Shown: one piece after another, positions 18,975-31,214 of the stretch | Numbering within the stretch: position 1 is the first letter of the stretch | Layout: the number at the start of each line of letters is the position of its first letter | Assembly: GCF_005080845.1 (NCBI RefSeq) | Contig: NZ_CP034858.1 | Location: 579,942-643,941, forward strand | Reading direction: 5' to 3' | From: Buchnera aphidicola (Rhopalosiphum padi) | GTDB lineage: Bacteria > Pseudomonadota > Gammaproteobacteria > Enterobacterales > Enterobacteriaceae | DNA length: 64,000 bases | Notes under the pieces: model-generated | What the model saw: only the letters and a program-made list of their open reading frames with translations | The model's database searches: none | What the model was told of the DNA's origin: nothing | Made by a program: the position numbers and the translations under genes

Positions 18975-19086
18975 AAGGAACTTTTATAAAAAAATTATAG
19001 CTAATTCTATATATATGGTATTTTAATTTTAAAAAAAAATCAATAAAATTTCGTTTTTTAAATAATTATTCTTTCTAAATGAAAAA

Positions 19087-21267
19087 TTAACAAGACATGC
19101 ATAAGGATAATTCTATCTTACGTTCATTTAAATTAACAGCAATAACTTTTACTTTCAGAGTATCGCCAAGACAATAGGTGTTTTTACTTGACTTACCAAT
19201 AAGTTTTAATCCAATAGAATCAAAATAATAATAATCATCAATTAAAGTTGCTATATGAACTAATCCATCAATAAAAAATTGATTTAAACGTACAAAAAAA
19301 CCAAATGAAGTGACATTAGAAATAACACCTGTAAGTATATATCCAATTTTTTTTTGCATAAAATCACATTTCAACCAGTCTACAACGTCTCTAGTCGCTT
19401 CATCTGCACGTCTTTCTGTCATCGAACAATGAAGACCTATTTTTTTTACTTCATTAAGATTATATAAATCATATTCAGATAAATTTTTTTCTTTCAGTAA
19501 TAAATGTTTAATAACTCTATGAACCAAAAGATCAGGATATCGCCTAATAGGAGAAGTAAAATGGACATAGCTAGGCAAAGACAGACCAAAGTGACCACAA
19601 TTATCAGGCGAATATACAGCTTGTTTCATAGAACGCAATAATATAGTTTGAATCATTTCGTAATCAGGACGATTTGAGATATTTTTTAATAAATCAGAAT
19701 AATGCACAGATTCCGGTATTTCTCCTCCTAACAAAGATAATCCTAATTTTTTTAAAACTGATCGAAAATTAATAATACTATCTTTAGTAGGACGATCATG
19801 ATTTCGAAATAAAACTGGATGTTTATATTTTTTAACAAATTCAGCTGAAGCTATATTTGCTAAAATCATACATGATTCAATAAATTTATGTGCATCATTT
19901 CGAATATTTTGATAAATACTTTTGATTCGAAAATTAAAATCTAGTGTAAATTTAGCCTCTATGTTTTCAAAATAAATACCTCTTTTAGAAATATTGTATT
20001 TTTTTAAAATTTTTTGTAAAGATGATAAATTCTGAATATATTTTAATAATTTTTTATATTTAAAACGAAGTTCAATATCGCCATTCCAAATTTTAAATAT
20101 TTCATTATATGTAAAACGTCCATGAGAACATATGATGGCTTCATAATGTTTATATTCAATTAATTCTCCCTTATTGGATAAATTCATTTCACATATTAAA
20201 GATAAACGTTCTACATGCGGATTTAAAGAACACACGTCTACAGATATTTTTTCTGGTAACATAGGTATAACTAAAGAAGGAAAATATACAGAAGTGCCTC
20301 TTTTTGAGGCAGCTTTATCTAAAGCCGTATCAGGTTTGACATAGTAACTAACATCAGAAATGGCTACCCACAATTTCCACCCTTTTTCTCCATTAGTTTT
20401 TTTTTTACAAAAAACAGCATCGTCAAAGTCACGAGCATCTTCTTCATCAATGGTAAAAAATGGGATATGTCTTAAATCTATACGATTTCTAAAATCTTTT
20501 TGATTAATCTTGTCGTTTATTTCACATAATTGACGTTCAACTTCTTTTGACCATAAATGAGGAATACAATGTGTTCGTAATGCTATATTTATAGCTAAAT
20601 CTGTCCCCATGTCTTTTCCAAGAATTTCTACTATAGTTCCTTTTATCTTATTTTTTTTTGCGGAGTTTTCTTTTAATTTAACTACCACAATTGTCCCTAC
20701 AGAAATATCTTCGTTAGAAACAAGTGAATCAAAAATAAATATTTTAAAATTAAATCGGCTATCATTTGGAATGACAAATTTTTTTTTATTATCGATGCAA
20801 TATCTACCTACAATTAATACATTATTTGGTTGTAATATTTTTAATACTTTTGCTGAATTTCTTCCTTTTCTATCAGAATTTACAATATGTGCTAGAATAA
20901 TATCACCATGAATACACAATTTCATTTGTTCCATCGAAAGCCAGAAATCATCTTTAAATGTTTCCGTTCTAAGAAAACCGTAACCATCTCTATGGCCTAT
21001 AACTTTACCTTTAACTATTTTTAAATTTTCTGGAGTAATGTAACAACGATTACGAGTATATATGATTTGACCATCTCGTTCCATTGCTCTTAATCTCCGA
21101 CGCAATGCTTTTTTTTCTTCCTGATTATTAATACTAAATTTTTTTTCCAAAATTTTTTGACTTATTAAATCTTTAGCTGTTTTTAATAAAAGTAAAATTT
21201 GTTCTCGACTCGGGATAAAAATTTTATATTTCTTAGTTTCTTTTTTTTGGTAGGAATCTACTACCAT
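19087..21267 (-). CDS. rnr: Ribonuclease R
   Basis: Processive 3'-5' exoribonuclease able to digest structured RNA. The order is an N-terminal winged helix (RRRLRAMERDGQI), cold-shock domains (VIGHRDGYGFLR), the RNB catalytic domain with DEEDARDFDDAV metal ligands and HFTSPIRRYPDLLVHR, and an S1 domain (GVISNVTSFGFFVRL). At 726 residues it lacks the basic Lys-rich tail of E. coli RNase R (813), ending right after the S1 domain. That tail binds RNA and SmpB in E. coli, so tmRNA coupling may be reduced (inference). Confidence 0.94.
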   Translation of the reverse strand: MVVDSYQKKETKKYKIFIPSREQILLLLKTAKDLISQKILEKKFSINNQEEKKALRRRLRAMERDGQIIYTRNRCYITPENLKIVKGKVIGHRDGYGFLRTETFKDDFWLSMEQMKLCIHGDIILAHIVNSDRKGRNSAKVLKILQPNNVLIVGRYCIDNKKKFVIPNDSRFNFKIFIFDSLVSNEDISVGTIVVVKLKENSAKKNKIKGTIVEILGKDMGTDLAINIALRTHCIPHLWSKEVERQLCEINDKINQKDFRNRIDLRHIPFFTIDEEDARDFDDAVFCKKKTNGEKGWKLWVAISDVSYYVKPDTALDKAASKRGTSVYFPSLVIPMLPEKISVDVCSLNPHVERLSLICEMNLSNKGELIEYKHYEAIICSHGRFTYNEIFKIWNGDIELRFKYKKLLKYIQNLSSLQKILKKYNISKRGIYFENIEAKFTLDFNFRIKSIYQNIRNDAHKFIESCMILANIASAEFVKKYKHPVLFRNHDRPTKDSIINFRSVLKKLGLSLLGGEIPESVHYSDLLKNISNRPDYEMIQTILLRSMKQAVYSPDNCGHFGLSLPSYVHFTSPIRRYPDLLVHRVIKHLLLKEKNLSEYDLYNLNEVKKIGLHCSMTERRADEATRDVVDWLKCDFMQKKIGYILTGVISNVTSFGFFVRLNQFFIDGLVHIATLIDDYYYFDSIGLKLIGKSSKNTYCLGDTLKVKVIAVNLNERKIELSLCMSC

Positions 21268-21413
21268 ATTTACTTCTCCAGTTATATCATTTTATAATAT
21301 ATGTTTTTATTAAATTAGTTTATTATTAATTAATAATTATTAATTTTATTTAAAATTTCAATTTTTAACATTTTTTTATAAAAAAATAGGAAAAAAATAA
21401 TTTAAATTATAAT

Positions 21414-22709
<1,296 letters not shown>

Positions 22710-22748
22710 TTAAAACACCTATTTTATTAATTTTTTTAAAATATACTT

Positions 22749-23672
22749 TTAATGTTTTATTATTTTGTTCATATATTTAAAAAACTCGTTATCTGAATTA
22801 ATTAACATTATATTATCACTATTTTTAAAACTATTCTCGTAAGCATGTAAACTACGAATAAAAAAATAAAAAGAAGATTCTTGACCAAAATTTTCTGAAA
22901 ATAATTTTGCCACTTCAGCTTCTCCTTGGCCTTTTATTATCAAAGCTTTTTTTTGTGCTTCTGCTAATATCATAGAAACTTTATAATCTGCTGTTGCACG
23001 TAATTTTTCTGCTTTTTCTTGTCCTTGAGAACGTTGACTTCTAGCTACCGCTTCTCTTTCTGCTCTCATCCTATTATATATAGCATCAGATACTTCTATA
23101 GGTAAATTAATTTGTTTAATACGAACGTCAACGACTTCAATACCTAAAGCTTTCATACTATTTACATTAATTGGTGACGTACTATCTAAATTTATTGTTC
23201 CTTTATTTAAAGCATAAAGGACATCTGTTGTTAATCTGCCTCTTGAGTCAGTCACAATTTCTTTGACGTTAAGACATCCTATTTCAGAACGTAATCGATC
23301 GCTAAATTTTCTTTTTAATAAAACTTCAGCTTGAAAAACATCTCCTCCTCCAGTAGCTAAATAATAACGACTGAAATCACTAATACGCCATTTAATATAG
23401 GAATCAACAATAAGATCTTTTTTTTCTTTCGTTACAAAACGATCTGCTTGATTATCCATAGTATGAATACGTGAATCTAAAATTTTAACGTTTTCTAAAA
23501 AAGGGATCTTAAAATGTAATCCAGGTGTGTAAACTAAAGTTTTTTGTTGATTGTTTCTTAAAACTTTTCCGAACTGAAGTATAATTCCACGTTCTCCTTC
23601 TTTAACAATAAAAAAAGAAGATGAAAAAATAAGAAGAAAAAAACTTAATATACAAATAACTATTTTATTCAT
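22749..23672 (-). CDS. hflC: Modulator of FtsH protease HflC
   Basis: Band-7/SPFH membrane protein that forms a large periplasmic cage with HflK around FtsH. An N-terminal membrane anchor (VICILSFFLLIFSSSFFIV) is followed by the SPFH domain (KEGERGIILQFGKVL), then a helical region RMRAEREAVARSQRSQGQEKAE. Length is 307 (E. coli 334), with a shortened C-terminus. It starts 4 nt after hflK, so the two are translationally coupled. Confidence 0.94.
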   Translation of the reverse strand: MNKIVICILSFFLLIFSSSFFIVKEGERGIILQFGKVLRNNQQKTLVYTPGLHFKIPFLENVKILDSRIHTMDNQADRFVTKEKKDLIVDSYIKWRISDFSRYYLATGGGDVFQAEVLLKRKFSDRLRSEIGCLNVKEIVTDSRGRLTTDVLYALNKGTINLDSTSPINVNSMKALGIEVVDVRIKQINLPIEVSDAIYNRMRAEREAVARSQRSQGQEKAEKLRATADYKVSMILAEAQKKALIIKGQGEAEVAKLFSENFGQESSFYFFIRSLHAYENSFKNSDNIMLINSDNEFFKYMNKIIKH

Positions 23673-23676
23673 ATTT

Positions 23677-24912
23677 TCATTCTCTTTCTATATTTTTAAT
23701 ATTACTACGTATAGAGTCTATACGACGTTTTTTAAAAAAACTATTAGGAGATGACGAAGAAAGATTATTAACTTCTTTATTTTTTTGAAAAGAATAAGGA
23801 TGATTTCTACTTAAATTAATTTGATTATTAAAACAATCTTTTTTATTGAATTCATCTTGATTGAAAAAATTATTTAAAGATAGAAATAATTTTGAATGAT
23901 TTTTTTCATCTATATAAATTTTCTTGGTGTTACTTAATAATCTTTCCATTGATTCTATATAAAAACGTTTTAAAGTCATTTCTTTGTTCTTTTTATATTC
24001 AGGCAGAATTTTCAAAAAACGAACTACCTCTCCTTGAGCTTCTAATATAATTCGTGAAGAATATGCCTTCGCTTCTTCTAGAATTCTCTGTGCTTTTCCG
24101 TGCGCTTTTGGTTGAACTTCATTTGCATAAGCTTCAGCTTCACGTACATATTGTTCACGATTTTCTCGAGCTGCAATGGCATCATCAAAAGCAGCTTTAA
24201 CTTCTTCTGGAGGTCTAGCTGTCTGAAAATTTACATCTAATATAGTTATTCCTAATTTATAAGGTTTAATAGTTTCTTCAATTTCTTTCTGAGTATCACT
24301 TCGTACCAGAGTACGTCCTTCAGTTAAAACTCGATCCATAGTTGAATGTCCAATAACTCCACGCAATGCACTATCAGTAGCTTGACGTAAGCTATCATCT
24401 GGATAAGCAACAGAAAAAAGATAATTAGCAGGATGAGTAATTTTATACTGTACATTCATTTCTACACGTACTACATTTTCGTCTGCAGTTAACATAATAC
24501 CTGAAGTTGCTAATTCACGAACAGTTTCAACATTTACAGCCTTTACTTCATTAATAAAAACTGGTCTCCAATTTAATCCTGGCTCAACTAAATGATTAAA
24601 CTTACCAAAAGTAGTAACAACTCCACGCTCAGCTTCTTTAATCGTATAAAATCCACTAAAACACCAAATAAAAAAAGAAACAAAAACTATTATTAAAAAT
24701 GGATTAATTTTATTTTTTGATGAATTTGAAGAATTAGCTGTTTTATTAACTATATTGTTAATATTATATAAAAATTTCTTAAAATCTAATATAGTTCTTT
24801 TGTTATGATTTTTTTGTTCATCTTGATTTTTTGAACCATCTTTTTCTTGACTATTCTTTTTCCCCCACGGATCAAGCTCTGGCTCATTATCATTAGGTTT
24901 ATTCCAGGCCAT
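23677..24912 (-). CDS. hflK: Modulator of FtsH protease HflK
   Basis: Partner of HflC in the FtsH-HflKC complex. It opens MAWNKPNDNEPELDPWGKK, like E. coli HflK, then has a membrane segment (IIVFVSFFIWCFSGFYTI) and an SPFH domain with EAERGVVTTFGKF and ATDSALRGVIGHSTMD. The frame extends four codons upstream, but the ATG at 24912 is preceded by GAGG and matches the family, giving 411 residues (E. coli 419). hfq and hflX, its E. coli neighbours, are absent from the 221-bp gap upstream. Confidence 0.94.
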   Translation of the reverse strand: MAWNKPNDNEPELDPWGKKNSQEKDGSKNQDEQKNHNKRTILDFKKFLYNINNIVNKTANSSNSSKNKINPFLIIVFVSFFIWCFSGFYTIKEAERGVVTTFGKFNHLVEPGLNWRPVFINEVKAVNVETVRELATSGIMLTADENVVRVEMNVQYKITHPANYLFSVAYPDDSLRQATDSALRGVIGHSTMDRVLTEGRTLVRSDTQKEIEETIKPYKLGITILDVNFQTARPPEEVKAAFDDAIAARENREQYVREAEAYANEVQPKAHGKAQRILEEAKAYSSRIILEAQGEVVRFLKILPEYKKNKEMTLKRFYIESMERLLSNTKKIYIDEKNHSKLFLSLNNFFNQDEFNKKDCFNNQINLSRNHPYSFQKNKEVNNLSSSSPNSFFKKRRIDSIRSNIKNIERE

Positions 24913-25133
24913 TTTGTGCCTCATTTTATTAGTTTTAATACTTATTAATTTTTAAAAAAACACAAATAGAAATAATATATCCTATATTCTACAGTATGAA
25001 AACTGTATTTTTTTTATAAATTTTTAAAAAAATAATTGAACAAAATTAGTTAAAAAATAAAAAATGTTTTTTTCAAAAATATTAAGATTTTTTTTTAAAA
25101 TATTTTTTTAAAAACATAATTTTTTATCAAAAT

Positions 25134-26109
25134 TCAACGATGAAATATTAAATTCGTATTTTTTTCAAGAATATCTAACATCTGAATAAAAAGTAACTTT
25201 GGATTGTTAGTATGTAAATAATACACGTTTTTCCATTTTTTTAACCATGTTATTTGATGTTTAGCTAATTTTCTTGTTGCAAAAACAATTTTATTAAACA
25301 TTTCTTCATAACTAATTTGATACTCAAGATACTCCCACATTTGACGATATCCTATACATCGCATAGATGGTAAATTTTTGTGTATATCTTTTCTAAAAAA
25401 CAAATTTTCTACTTCTTTTTGAAAACCTAATTTCAACATCTTCTGTACACGTGATTCAATTTTTTCGTATAACCATTTTTGATTTTTTGGTATGATAGAA
25501 AATTGAATAATATTATACGGTAGTAAATGAGAAATTTTTTTTTCTTTTAAAGAGGTTAAGGTTTTTCCAGATATATAAAAAACTTCTAACGCTCTTAGCA
25601 GTCTTTGAGAATCATTTTTATGAATACGATTAGCAGATATGGGATCTATCAAATTTAATTTTTCGTATAAAAAATTTCTGTTTTTTTTTTTTGTTTAATA
25701 AATATTGACGGATTTCAATATTGGATGTTGGTAAATTGGAAATTCCATATAATAATGTTTGATAATAAAACATTGTACCTCCAACAAGAAAAGGTATTTT
25801 ACCTATCTTTAAAATATTGGAAATTTCTTTTAAAGCATCTATTCTAAATTCTGCAGCAGAATAAATTTCACTAGGATCTTTAATATTTAACAAACGATGA
25901 GGATGATTTTTTAAATCCATAGGATGTGGCTTATCTGTACCAATATTCATATATCGATAAATTAACGCAGAATCGACACTAATTATTTCTATTGGTAAAT
26001 ATTTCCTAAGATAAATAGTAAATTTACTTTTTCCACATCCAGTAGGACCCATTAAAAAAAAAACAATAGGTTTTTGTTCTTTATTAGAATTTATACTTTT
26101 AATATGCAT
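25134..26109 (-). pseudogene. miaA: tRNA dimethylallyltransferase MiaA, frameshifted at an A12 run
   Basis: Transfers the isopentenyl group to A37 of tRNAs reading UNN codons. The first frame (from 26109) has the P-loop FLMGPTGCGKSKF, SVDSALIYRYMNIGTDKP and LVGGTMFYYQ. The second has DPISANRIHKNDSQRLLRALEV and MRCIGYRQMWEYL. The break is an A12 run on the coding strand (T12 at 25681-25692); A11 joins them into 324 residues (E. coli 316), continuous with MiaA. The start overlaps the mutL stop by 19 nt, as in E. coli where mutL and miaA overlap. Confidence 0.88.
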
Positions 26110-27839
26110 AATGCTTCATTAATATTTATTTTTTGTAATAGTTTAAATGGAGGTTTTTTAAATATAGAGGGACAAAAACATTCTATCTCTAACAAAATTA
26201 AAATTCCATCTTCATAATTCCAAGGGGTTTTTTCTACTAATATATTAGTATCAAACCATTTAATTATATCTTTAATACACACTTTTTTTTTAAAGAAAAT
26301 AAATGTAAAAAAATTAGATAGAAATACATCAAGATTTTGATTTTTTAAAAAATTAGGAATAGTTTTTAAAAAAAAATATGTTTCTTTCAAAATAAAATTA
26401 AATCCAAATTTTAATAATAATTTTGAATTATTAGCTAATATTTTATTCTGTTCAATAGTAATAAAAAATGAAAAGTTATATAAAAAATTTTCGGGTATAA
26501 TGTTATTTTTAATAGCATTTTTTAGTTTATATTGTTCAACTATTTTTTTTGCTAAGGGAAAAGAAATTAATGAAAAAGTATCAAAATAATATATTAATCC
26601 ATAATATTTTTTAAAAATGATTAATAGTTTCCCAAAAGAAAATAAAAATTCTTTTAAAAATCTTTTAGAATTAACTTTAAAAAAATGATTTGAAATTATG
26701 TCTTTAAATAAAATTTTTTTTTCGTATTCAAGACCAATTTTAGATACTGAGTTAACAATTAAGGAACAAGAATTATTCTTTTTAGATTTATTAAAATTAA
26801 TTTTTGAAAAAAAGTCACTTGAAAAATATTTAATTTTTGATTTTTTTAAATTAGATAAAATGGATTTATATAAAAAAAAATAAATAATATTGGTTTTATG
26901 AAATTTAATTTCATTTTTAGTAGGGTGAATATTAACGTCTATTTCATGAGAAGGTAAAGTAATGTATAAAACAAATGATACACTTTTTTTATTTCCTGTT
27001 GTTTCATATAAAGCATTAAAAATAGCACTATTTATAAGATCGTTATAAACGAATCGATTATTAACATAGCAATATTGTATTTTTTTAAAAGAACTTGAAA
27101 GTGATGGAATAAAAATTAACCATCCAAATAACGTAATATTATGAATTTTTTCTTTAATTTCTAAAACATAATTTAAGTCAATTTGATTAAATATTGTTTT
27201 TAATCGAAAAATTTTATCATCACTTTTTTTTACTGCGTTATACACTAAAAATAGTTTTCTGTTTTTTTTAAAATAAATATTGATACCAAAATGAGACAAA
27301 GCTATTTTTTTTATTGTTTCACAGATTTTTAGAAATTCCAATCTTTCATTTTTTATAAATTTAAGACGAACAGGAATATTATAGAATAAATTCTCTACTA
27401 TTACACTAGTTCCAAGTGGATGAGCAATTGGCTGTAATAAAGTGTGATTAGAAAATCCCTCTGAATATATACTCCATGCTACGTTACTATTTTTAGAACA
27501 TGAAATTAATTTAAGCCTTGAAACTGCACGAATACTAGCTAAAGCTTCTCCTCTAAAACCAAATGTGTTAATATAGTCTAAATCTACAAGCGTATTGATT
27601 TTACTAGTAGCATGACGTGAAATTGCAAGTAATAATTGGTCTTTTTCAATACCAAAACCGTCGTCTTTAACTATTATAGATTGAAGACCACCCTTTTCAA
27701 TACTAATATCAATATTTTTTGCTTTAGCATCAATACTGTTTTCTAAAAGTTCTTTAATGACAGATGACGGTCTTTCAATTACTTCTCCAGCTGAAATCTG
27801 ACTAGATAAATTAGCTGGTAATATACGAATAGGCAGCAT
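26091..27839 (-). CDS. mutL: DNA mismatch repair protein MutL
   Basis: ATP-driven matchmaker of mismatch repair. The GHKL ATPase motifs are present: ELLENSIDAKA, DDGFGIEKDQ, and TFGFRGEALASI. IDVNIHPTKNEIKF marks the end of the N-terminal domain. The C-terminal dimerisation half is strongly diverged and Lys/Phe/Ile-rich but keeps the final ECFCPSIFKKPPFKLL motif. Length is 582 (E. coli 615). The start at 27839 matches MLPIRILP of the family. Confidence 0.95.
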   Translation of the reverse strand: MLPIRILPANLSSQISAGEVIERPSSVIKELLENSIDAKAKNIDISIEKGGLQSIIVKDDGFGIEKDQLLLAISRHATSKINTLVDLDYINTFGFRGEALASIRAVSRLKLISCSKNSNVAWSIYSEGFSNHTLLQPIAHPLGTSVIVENLFYNIPVRLKFIKNERLEFLKICETIKKIALSHFGINIYFKKNRKLFLVYNAVKKSDDKIFRLKTIFNQIDLNYVLEIKEKIHNITLFGWLIFIPSLSSSFKKIQYCYVNNRFVYNDLINSAIFNALYETTGNKKSVSFVLYITLPSHEIDVNIHPTKNEIKFHKTNIIYFFLYKSILSNLKKSKIKYFSSDFFSKINFNKSKKNNSCSLIVNSVSKIGLEYEKKILFKDIISNHFFKVNSKRFLKEFLFSFGKLLIIFKKYYGLIYYFDTFSLISFPLAKKIVEQYKLKNAIKNNIIPENFLYNFSFFITIEQNKILANNSKLLLKFGFNFILKETYFFLKTIPNFLKNQNLDVFLSNFFTFIFFKKKVCIKDIIKWFDTNILVEKTPWNYEDGILILLEIECFCPSIFKKPPFKLLQKININEALCILKV

Positions 27840-27886
27840 TTGACCTTATTCTCTAAAATTATAAAAAAATAATTTTTAGTATAAAT

Positions 27887-29053
27887 TCACAAAAAATTTT
27901 TTATTATAGAATAATATTCTGAAATAATTATACTAATTTCCTTTCTTTTTATATCTAAGTTACATACTTTAACTAAAGTTTTTTCAAGTCCATATTCTTT
28001 GATAAAAGAAGATAATTTAATTGATTCTAAATCATTTATGTTTCGATAATGTAATGCTGCCACAATACCTTGAACTAAATTAGAATATGGTAATTGATAT
28101 TTTATCGCTCCTAAAAAAGGACGTATTAAGCGTTCATTTTTACTTAATTTTTGTAACGGATTTCGTGCAATACGTTCGAGTTTATCTAACAAAAAAGGAT
28201 TTTTAAAACGCATCAAAATTTTATCAATATAAGACAGATGATCTTTTTTATTAAAGTTATAACGCTTAATTAATACTAATCCACTTTCATACATAGCATT
28301 TTTTACAATTCTTTCTACATTAGAATTTGAGATTGCTTCAGATATAGTTTTATAACTCTTCATCAAACCTAAGTATGCTGCTATAGCATGGCCTGTATTA
28401 AGAGTTAAAATCTTTCTATCTATAAAAGATATCAAATTATCACTTAATGTCATATCAACAATTTTAGGTATCGTTCCTTTAAATTGATTTATGTCAACAA
28501 TCCATTCTTTAAAATTTTCAGCAATTAAAAATAAATGATTTTCTTCTTTAGAAAAAGAAAATGTTGGTATAATTGTATCAATACTACAATCTACAAAACC
28601 AATATATTCATTAAAATAGTCATAATATTTAATAGGAATTTTATTAAAAATAATTTCTTTTAAAAAAGAAGTTGCTTTAATTTTATTTTCACAAGCAATT
28701 ATGTTTAATGGTTTATTACACTTTGAATTAATTCTTAAAATAATTCCTTTTATAAGAATAGAAGCAATTTTATGAAGTGCGTTAACTCCAACTGCTGTTG
28801 TAATGAGATCAATATTAGCAATAATGTTTAAAATATTTGGATCATAAAAATTTATAGCACTAATGTTATTTATATCTATAATTTTTTCAACACCATCACC
28901 TACTAATTTAATTTTATATTTTTTGTGGTTATTAATAGAATTGATTACATTCTGATTTACATCTGAAAATATTAAATTAAAACCAGACTTTGATAATGCC
29001 CTTGCAATAAAACCTCGTCCAATATTTCCCGCTCCAAAATGTAAAGCTTGCAT
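27887..29053 (-). CDS. mtlD: Mannitol-1-phosphate 5-dehydrogenase
   Basis: Oxidises mannitol-1-phosphate to fructose-6-phosphate with NAD+. The N-terminal ALHFGAGNIGRGFIA is the Rossmann motif. Later DRKILTLNTGHAIAAYLG carries the catalytic lysine/asparagine/histidine group of polyol dehydrogenases. Length is 388 (E. coli 382). It follows mtlA by 19 nt in one operon; the repressor gene mtlR is not present. Its product enters glycolysis, where pgi (next upstream) acts. Confidence 0.95.
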   Translation of the reverse strand: MQALHFGAGNIGRGFIARALSKSGFNLIFSDVNQNVINSINNHKKYKIKLVGDGVEKIIDINNISAINFYDPNILNIIANIDLITTAVGVNALHKIASILIKGIILRINSKCNKPLNIIACENKIKATSFLKEIIFNKIPIKYYDYFNEYIGFVDCSIDTIIPTFSFSKEENHLFLIAENFKEWIVDINQFKGTIPKIVDMTLSDNLISFIDRKILTLNTGHAIAAYLGLMKSYKTISEAISNSNVERIVKNAMYESGLVLIKRYNFNKKDHLSYIDKILMRFKNPFLLDKLERIARNPLQKLSKNERLIRPFLGAIKYQLPYSNLVQGIVAALHYRNINDLESIKLSSFIKEYGLEKTLVKVCNLDIKRKEISIIISEYYSIIKNFL

Positions 29054-29072
29054 AAAATTATTCCAATTAAAA

Positions 29073-31022
29073 TTAGTTTTTTTTAACGTTTGAATTTAAA
29101 TATGACAAAACTTCGTTTACACTTTTTGTTTTTGATAATCTAGTAATAATGTTTTTATCATCTAATGCATTAGTAATATTACTTACTACTATAATGTGTT
29201 CATTATTTTTTGCAGCAATGCCGATAACAAGATATGCAATATCATCAATATTTTCTCCAAAATGAACACCTTTAGGAAATTGGCAAAAAATCACTCCAGT
29301 TTTTAAAATAGAATCTTTAGCTTCTATAGTACCATGTGGTAAAGCTACGGATTCACCCAACCAAGTTGAAACAATTTTTTCTCGGTCAAGCATTGCGTCA
29401 ATATAATCTGTTTTAACATATCCTTGTTCTACTAAATATTTACCAACAATTTTAATGGCTTCTTGTTTATTTTTAGCATGTTGATTAAGAAAAATGTTCT
29501 TTTTACTTATTTGAAAAAAATTTTTTGATTGAATTTTTTTATTAGAATTAATATTTTTTTCAGAAAAATTATCTTTTTTATCTTGAATATTATTTTTTTT
29601 ATAAAACTCTTTTTTTTCATATAATTGTGTTACTAAAGTAGTATAAAAATCATTATCGAGAAAATTTTTTAATGATATATGCTGAGAATTAGGAGCATAT
29701 TTTTTAGCACGGCAAGTTAATTTTTCATGTGTAATAACTAAATCTGCGTTTTTAGGTAATAAATTCAGAGCAATATTGGATATAGAAATATGTGTTAAAT
29801 TTTTATTTTCTATTTTTTTACGAAGAATACTTGCACCCATTGCACTAGATCCCATACCAGCATCACAGGCAATTATAATATTTTTAATTTTTTGAATATT
29901 TTTAATTTTTTTAATAAAATCGTATTTTTGATCACTTTTTTTCTTGATAGAATATAAATTATTTTTAAACAATTTTGTAGATTTTTTATTATATTCTGTT
30001 TTTTTACCTAAATTAATTTTAAAAAATAGAGCTGCACTAAGAAAAGAAATTAGAAAAGAAGAGAATACAGAAATACAGTTTGCGAAATATAAACCTTTTT
30101 TTGTCATTGCTAAAATAGATAAAATAGAACCTGGTGATATAGCAGAAATTAATCCTCCTTTAAAAAAAATAAGCATAAAAATACTTGTCATACTACCTAA
30201 AATCAAAGAAATCATTAATATTGGTTTCATTAATACATAAGGAAAATAAATTTCATGAATCCCTCCTAGAAATTGAATAATTGCCGCTCCTCCTGAAGAT
30301 TTATATGATTCTTCTTTTCCGAAAAAAAAACAAGCGATTAACACACCTAGTCCTGGTCCAGGGTTTGATTCTATTAAAAAAAATAAAGAGCTTTTATTTT
30401 CTGATATTTCTTGAATCCCTAAGGGAGAAAATATACCGTGGTTGATAGCATTGTTTAAAAAAAATACTTTAGCTGGTTCAATAATAAATGCAATAAAAGG
30501 TAATAAATTAAAATTTATTATTATTTTTAGAATAGATCCTAAGGAATTAGATATCCATTCAATTAAAGGACCAATTAAAAAAAACGAAATAATTGTTAAA
30601 AATATTCCAATGATTGCAATCGAAAAGTTATTAACTAACATTTCAAAACCACTTTTTATTCGATTTTTAATTATTTGATCAAAACCTTTTATTACCCATG
30701 CTCCTAATGGACCGCAAATCATTCCACCTAAGAACATAGGTATATCTGTACTTGTTATCATACCTACAGCAGATATACTTCCTACTAAACCTCCTCTTTC
30801 ACCAGCAATTAAGCGTCCTCCAGTATATGCAATAAGAATAGGTAAAAGATAAAATATTATAGGTGGTATTAGTTGAGCTAGTATTTTGTTAGGTTGCCAA
30901 CCTAAGGGAACAAATAAAGCATTCATAATCCCCCATGTAATAAATATACTTATATTAGGCATAATCATATTACTTAAAAATTGACCAAAATTTTGTATTT
31001 TTAATCTTATTAATCTAAGCAT
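29073..31022 (-). CDS. mtlA: Mannitol PTS enzyme IICBA
   Basis: Imports and phosphorylates mannitol. The IIC membrane domain (about residues 12-340) holds [10 protein letters not shown] with His195 and [15 protein letters not shown] with Glu257, the same positions as in E. coli. The IIB domain has the phospho-cysteine in [13 protein letters not shown] (Cys386). The IIA domain has the phospho-histidine in [13 protein letters not shown] (His563). Length is 649 (E. coli 637), the extra residues being a Lys/Asn-rich IIB-IIA linker. All three domains are intact. The 192-bp upstream spacer (31023-31214) shows no convincing promoter or operator. Confidence 0.96.
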   Translation of the reverse strand: MLRLIRLKIQNFGQFLSNMIMPNISIFITWGIMNALFVPLGWQPNKILAQLIPPIIFYLLPILIAYTGGRLIAGERGGLVGSISAVGMITSTDIPMFLGGMICGPLGAWVIKGFDQIIKNRIKSGFEMLVNNFSIAIIGIFLTIISFFLIGPLIEWISNSLGSILKIIINFNLLPFIAFIIEPAKVFFLNNAINHGIFSPLGIQEISENKSSLFFLIESNPGPGLGVLIACFFFGKEESYKSSGGAAIIQFLGGIHEIYFPYVLMKPILMISLILGSMTSIFMLIFFKGGLISAISPGSILSILAMTKKGLYFANCISVFSSFLISFLSAALFFKINLGKKTEYNKKSTKLFKNNLYSIKKKSDQKYDFIKKIKNIQKIKNIIIACDAGMGSSAMGASILRKKIENKNLTHISISNIALNLLPKNADLVITHEKLTCRAKKYAPNSQHISLKNFLDNDFYTTLVTQLYEKKEFYKKNNIQDKKDNFSEKNINSNKKIQSKNFFQISKKNIFLNQHAKNKQEAIKIVGKYLVEQGYVKTDYIDAMLDREKIVSTWLGESVALPHGTIEAKDSILKTGVIFCQFPKGVHFGENIDDIAYLVIGIAAKNNEHIIVVSNITNALDDKNIITRLSKTKSVNEVLSYLNSNVKKN

Positions 31023-31214
31023 AAATATTTACTCAAATTTAAAAAATAGAATCAAAAACATTTTTTTTAATTCTATAGCTAAACAAAATCTATCTAAGTT
31101 AACAAAAAATAATATTCTAATTCTAGAAGAATAACAGCTTGTATTCAAAAAAAAAAAGGAAAAATTATTTCTAATTTTCAACTAAAGACAATTTCAATAT
31201 TAAGAAAAACAATT

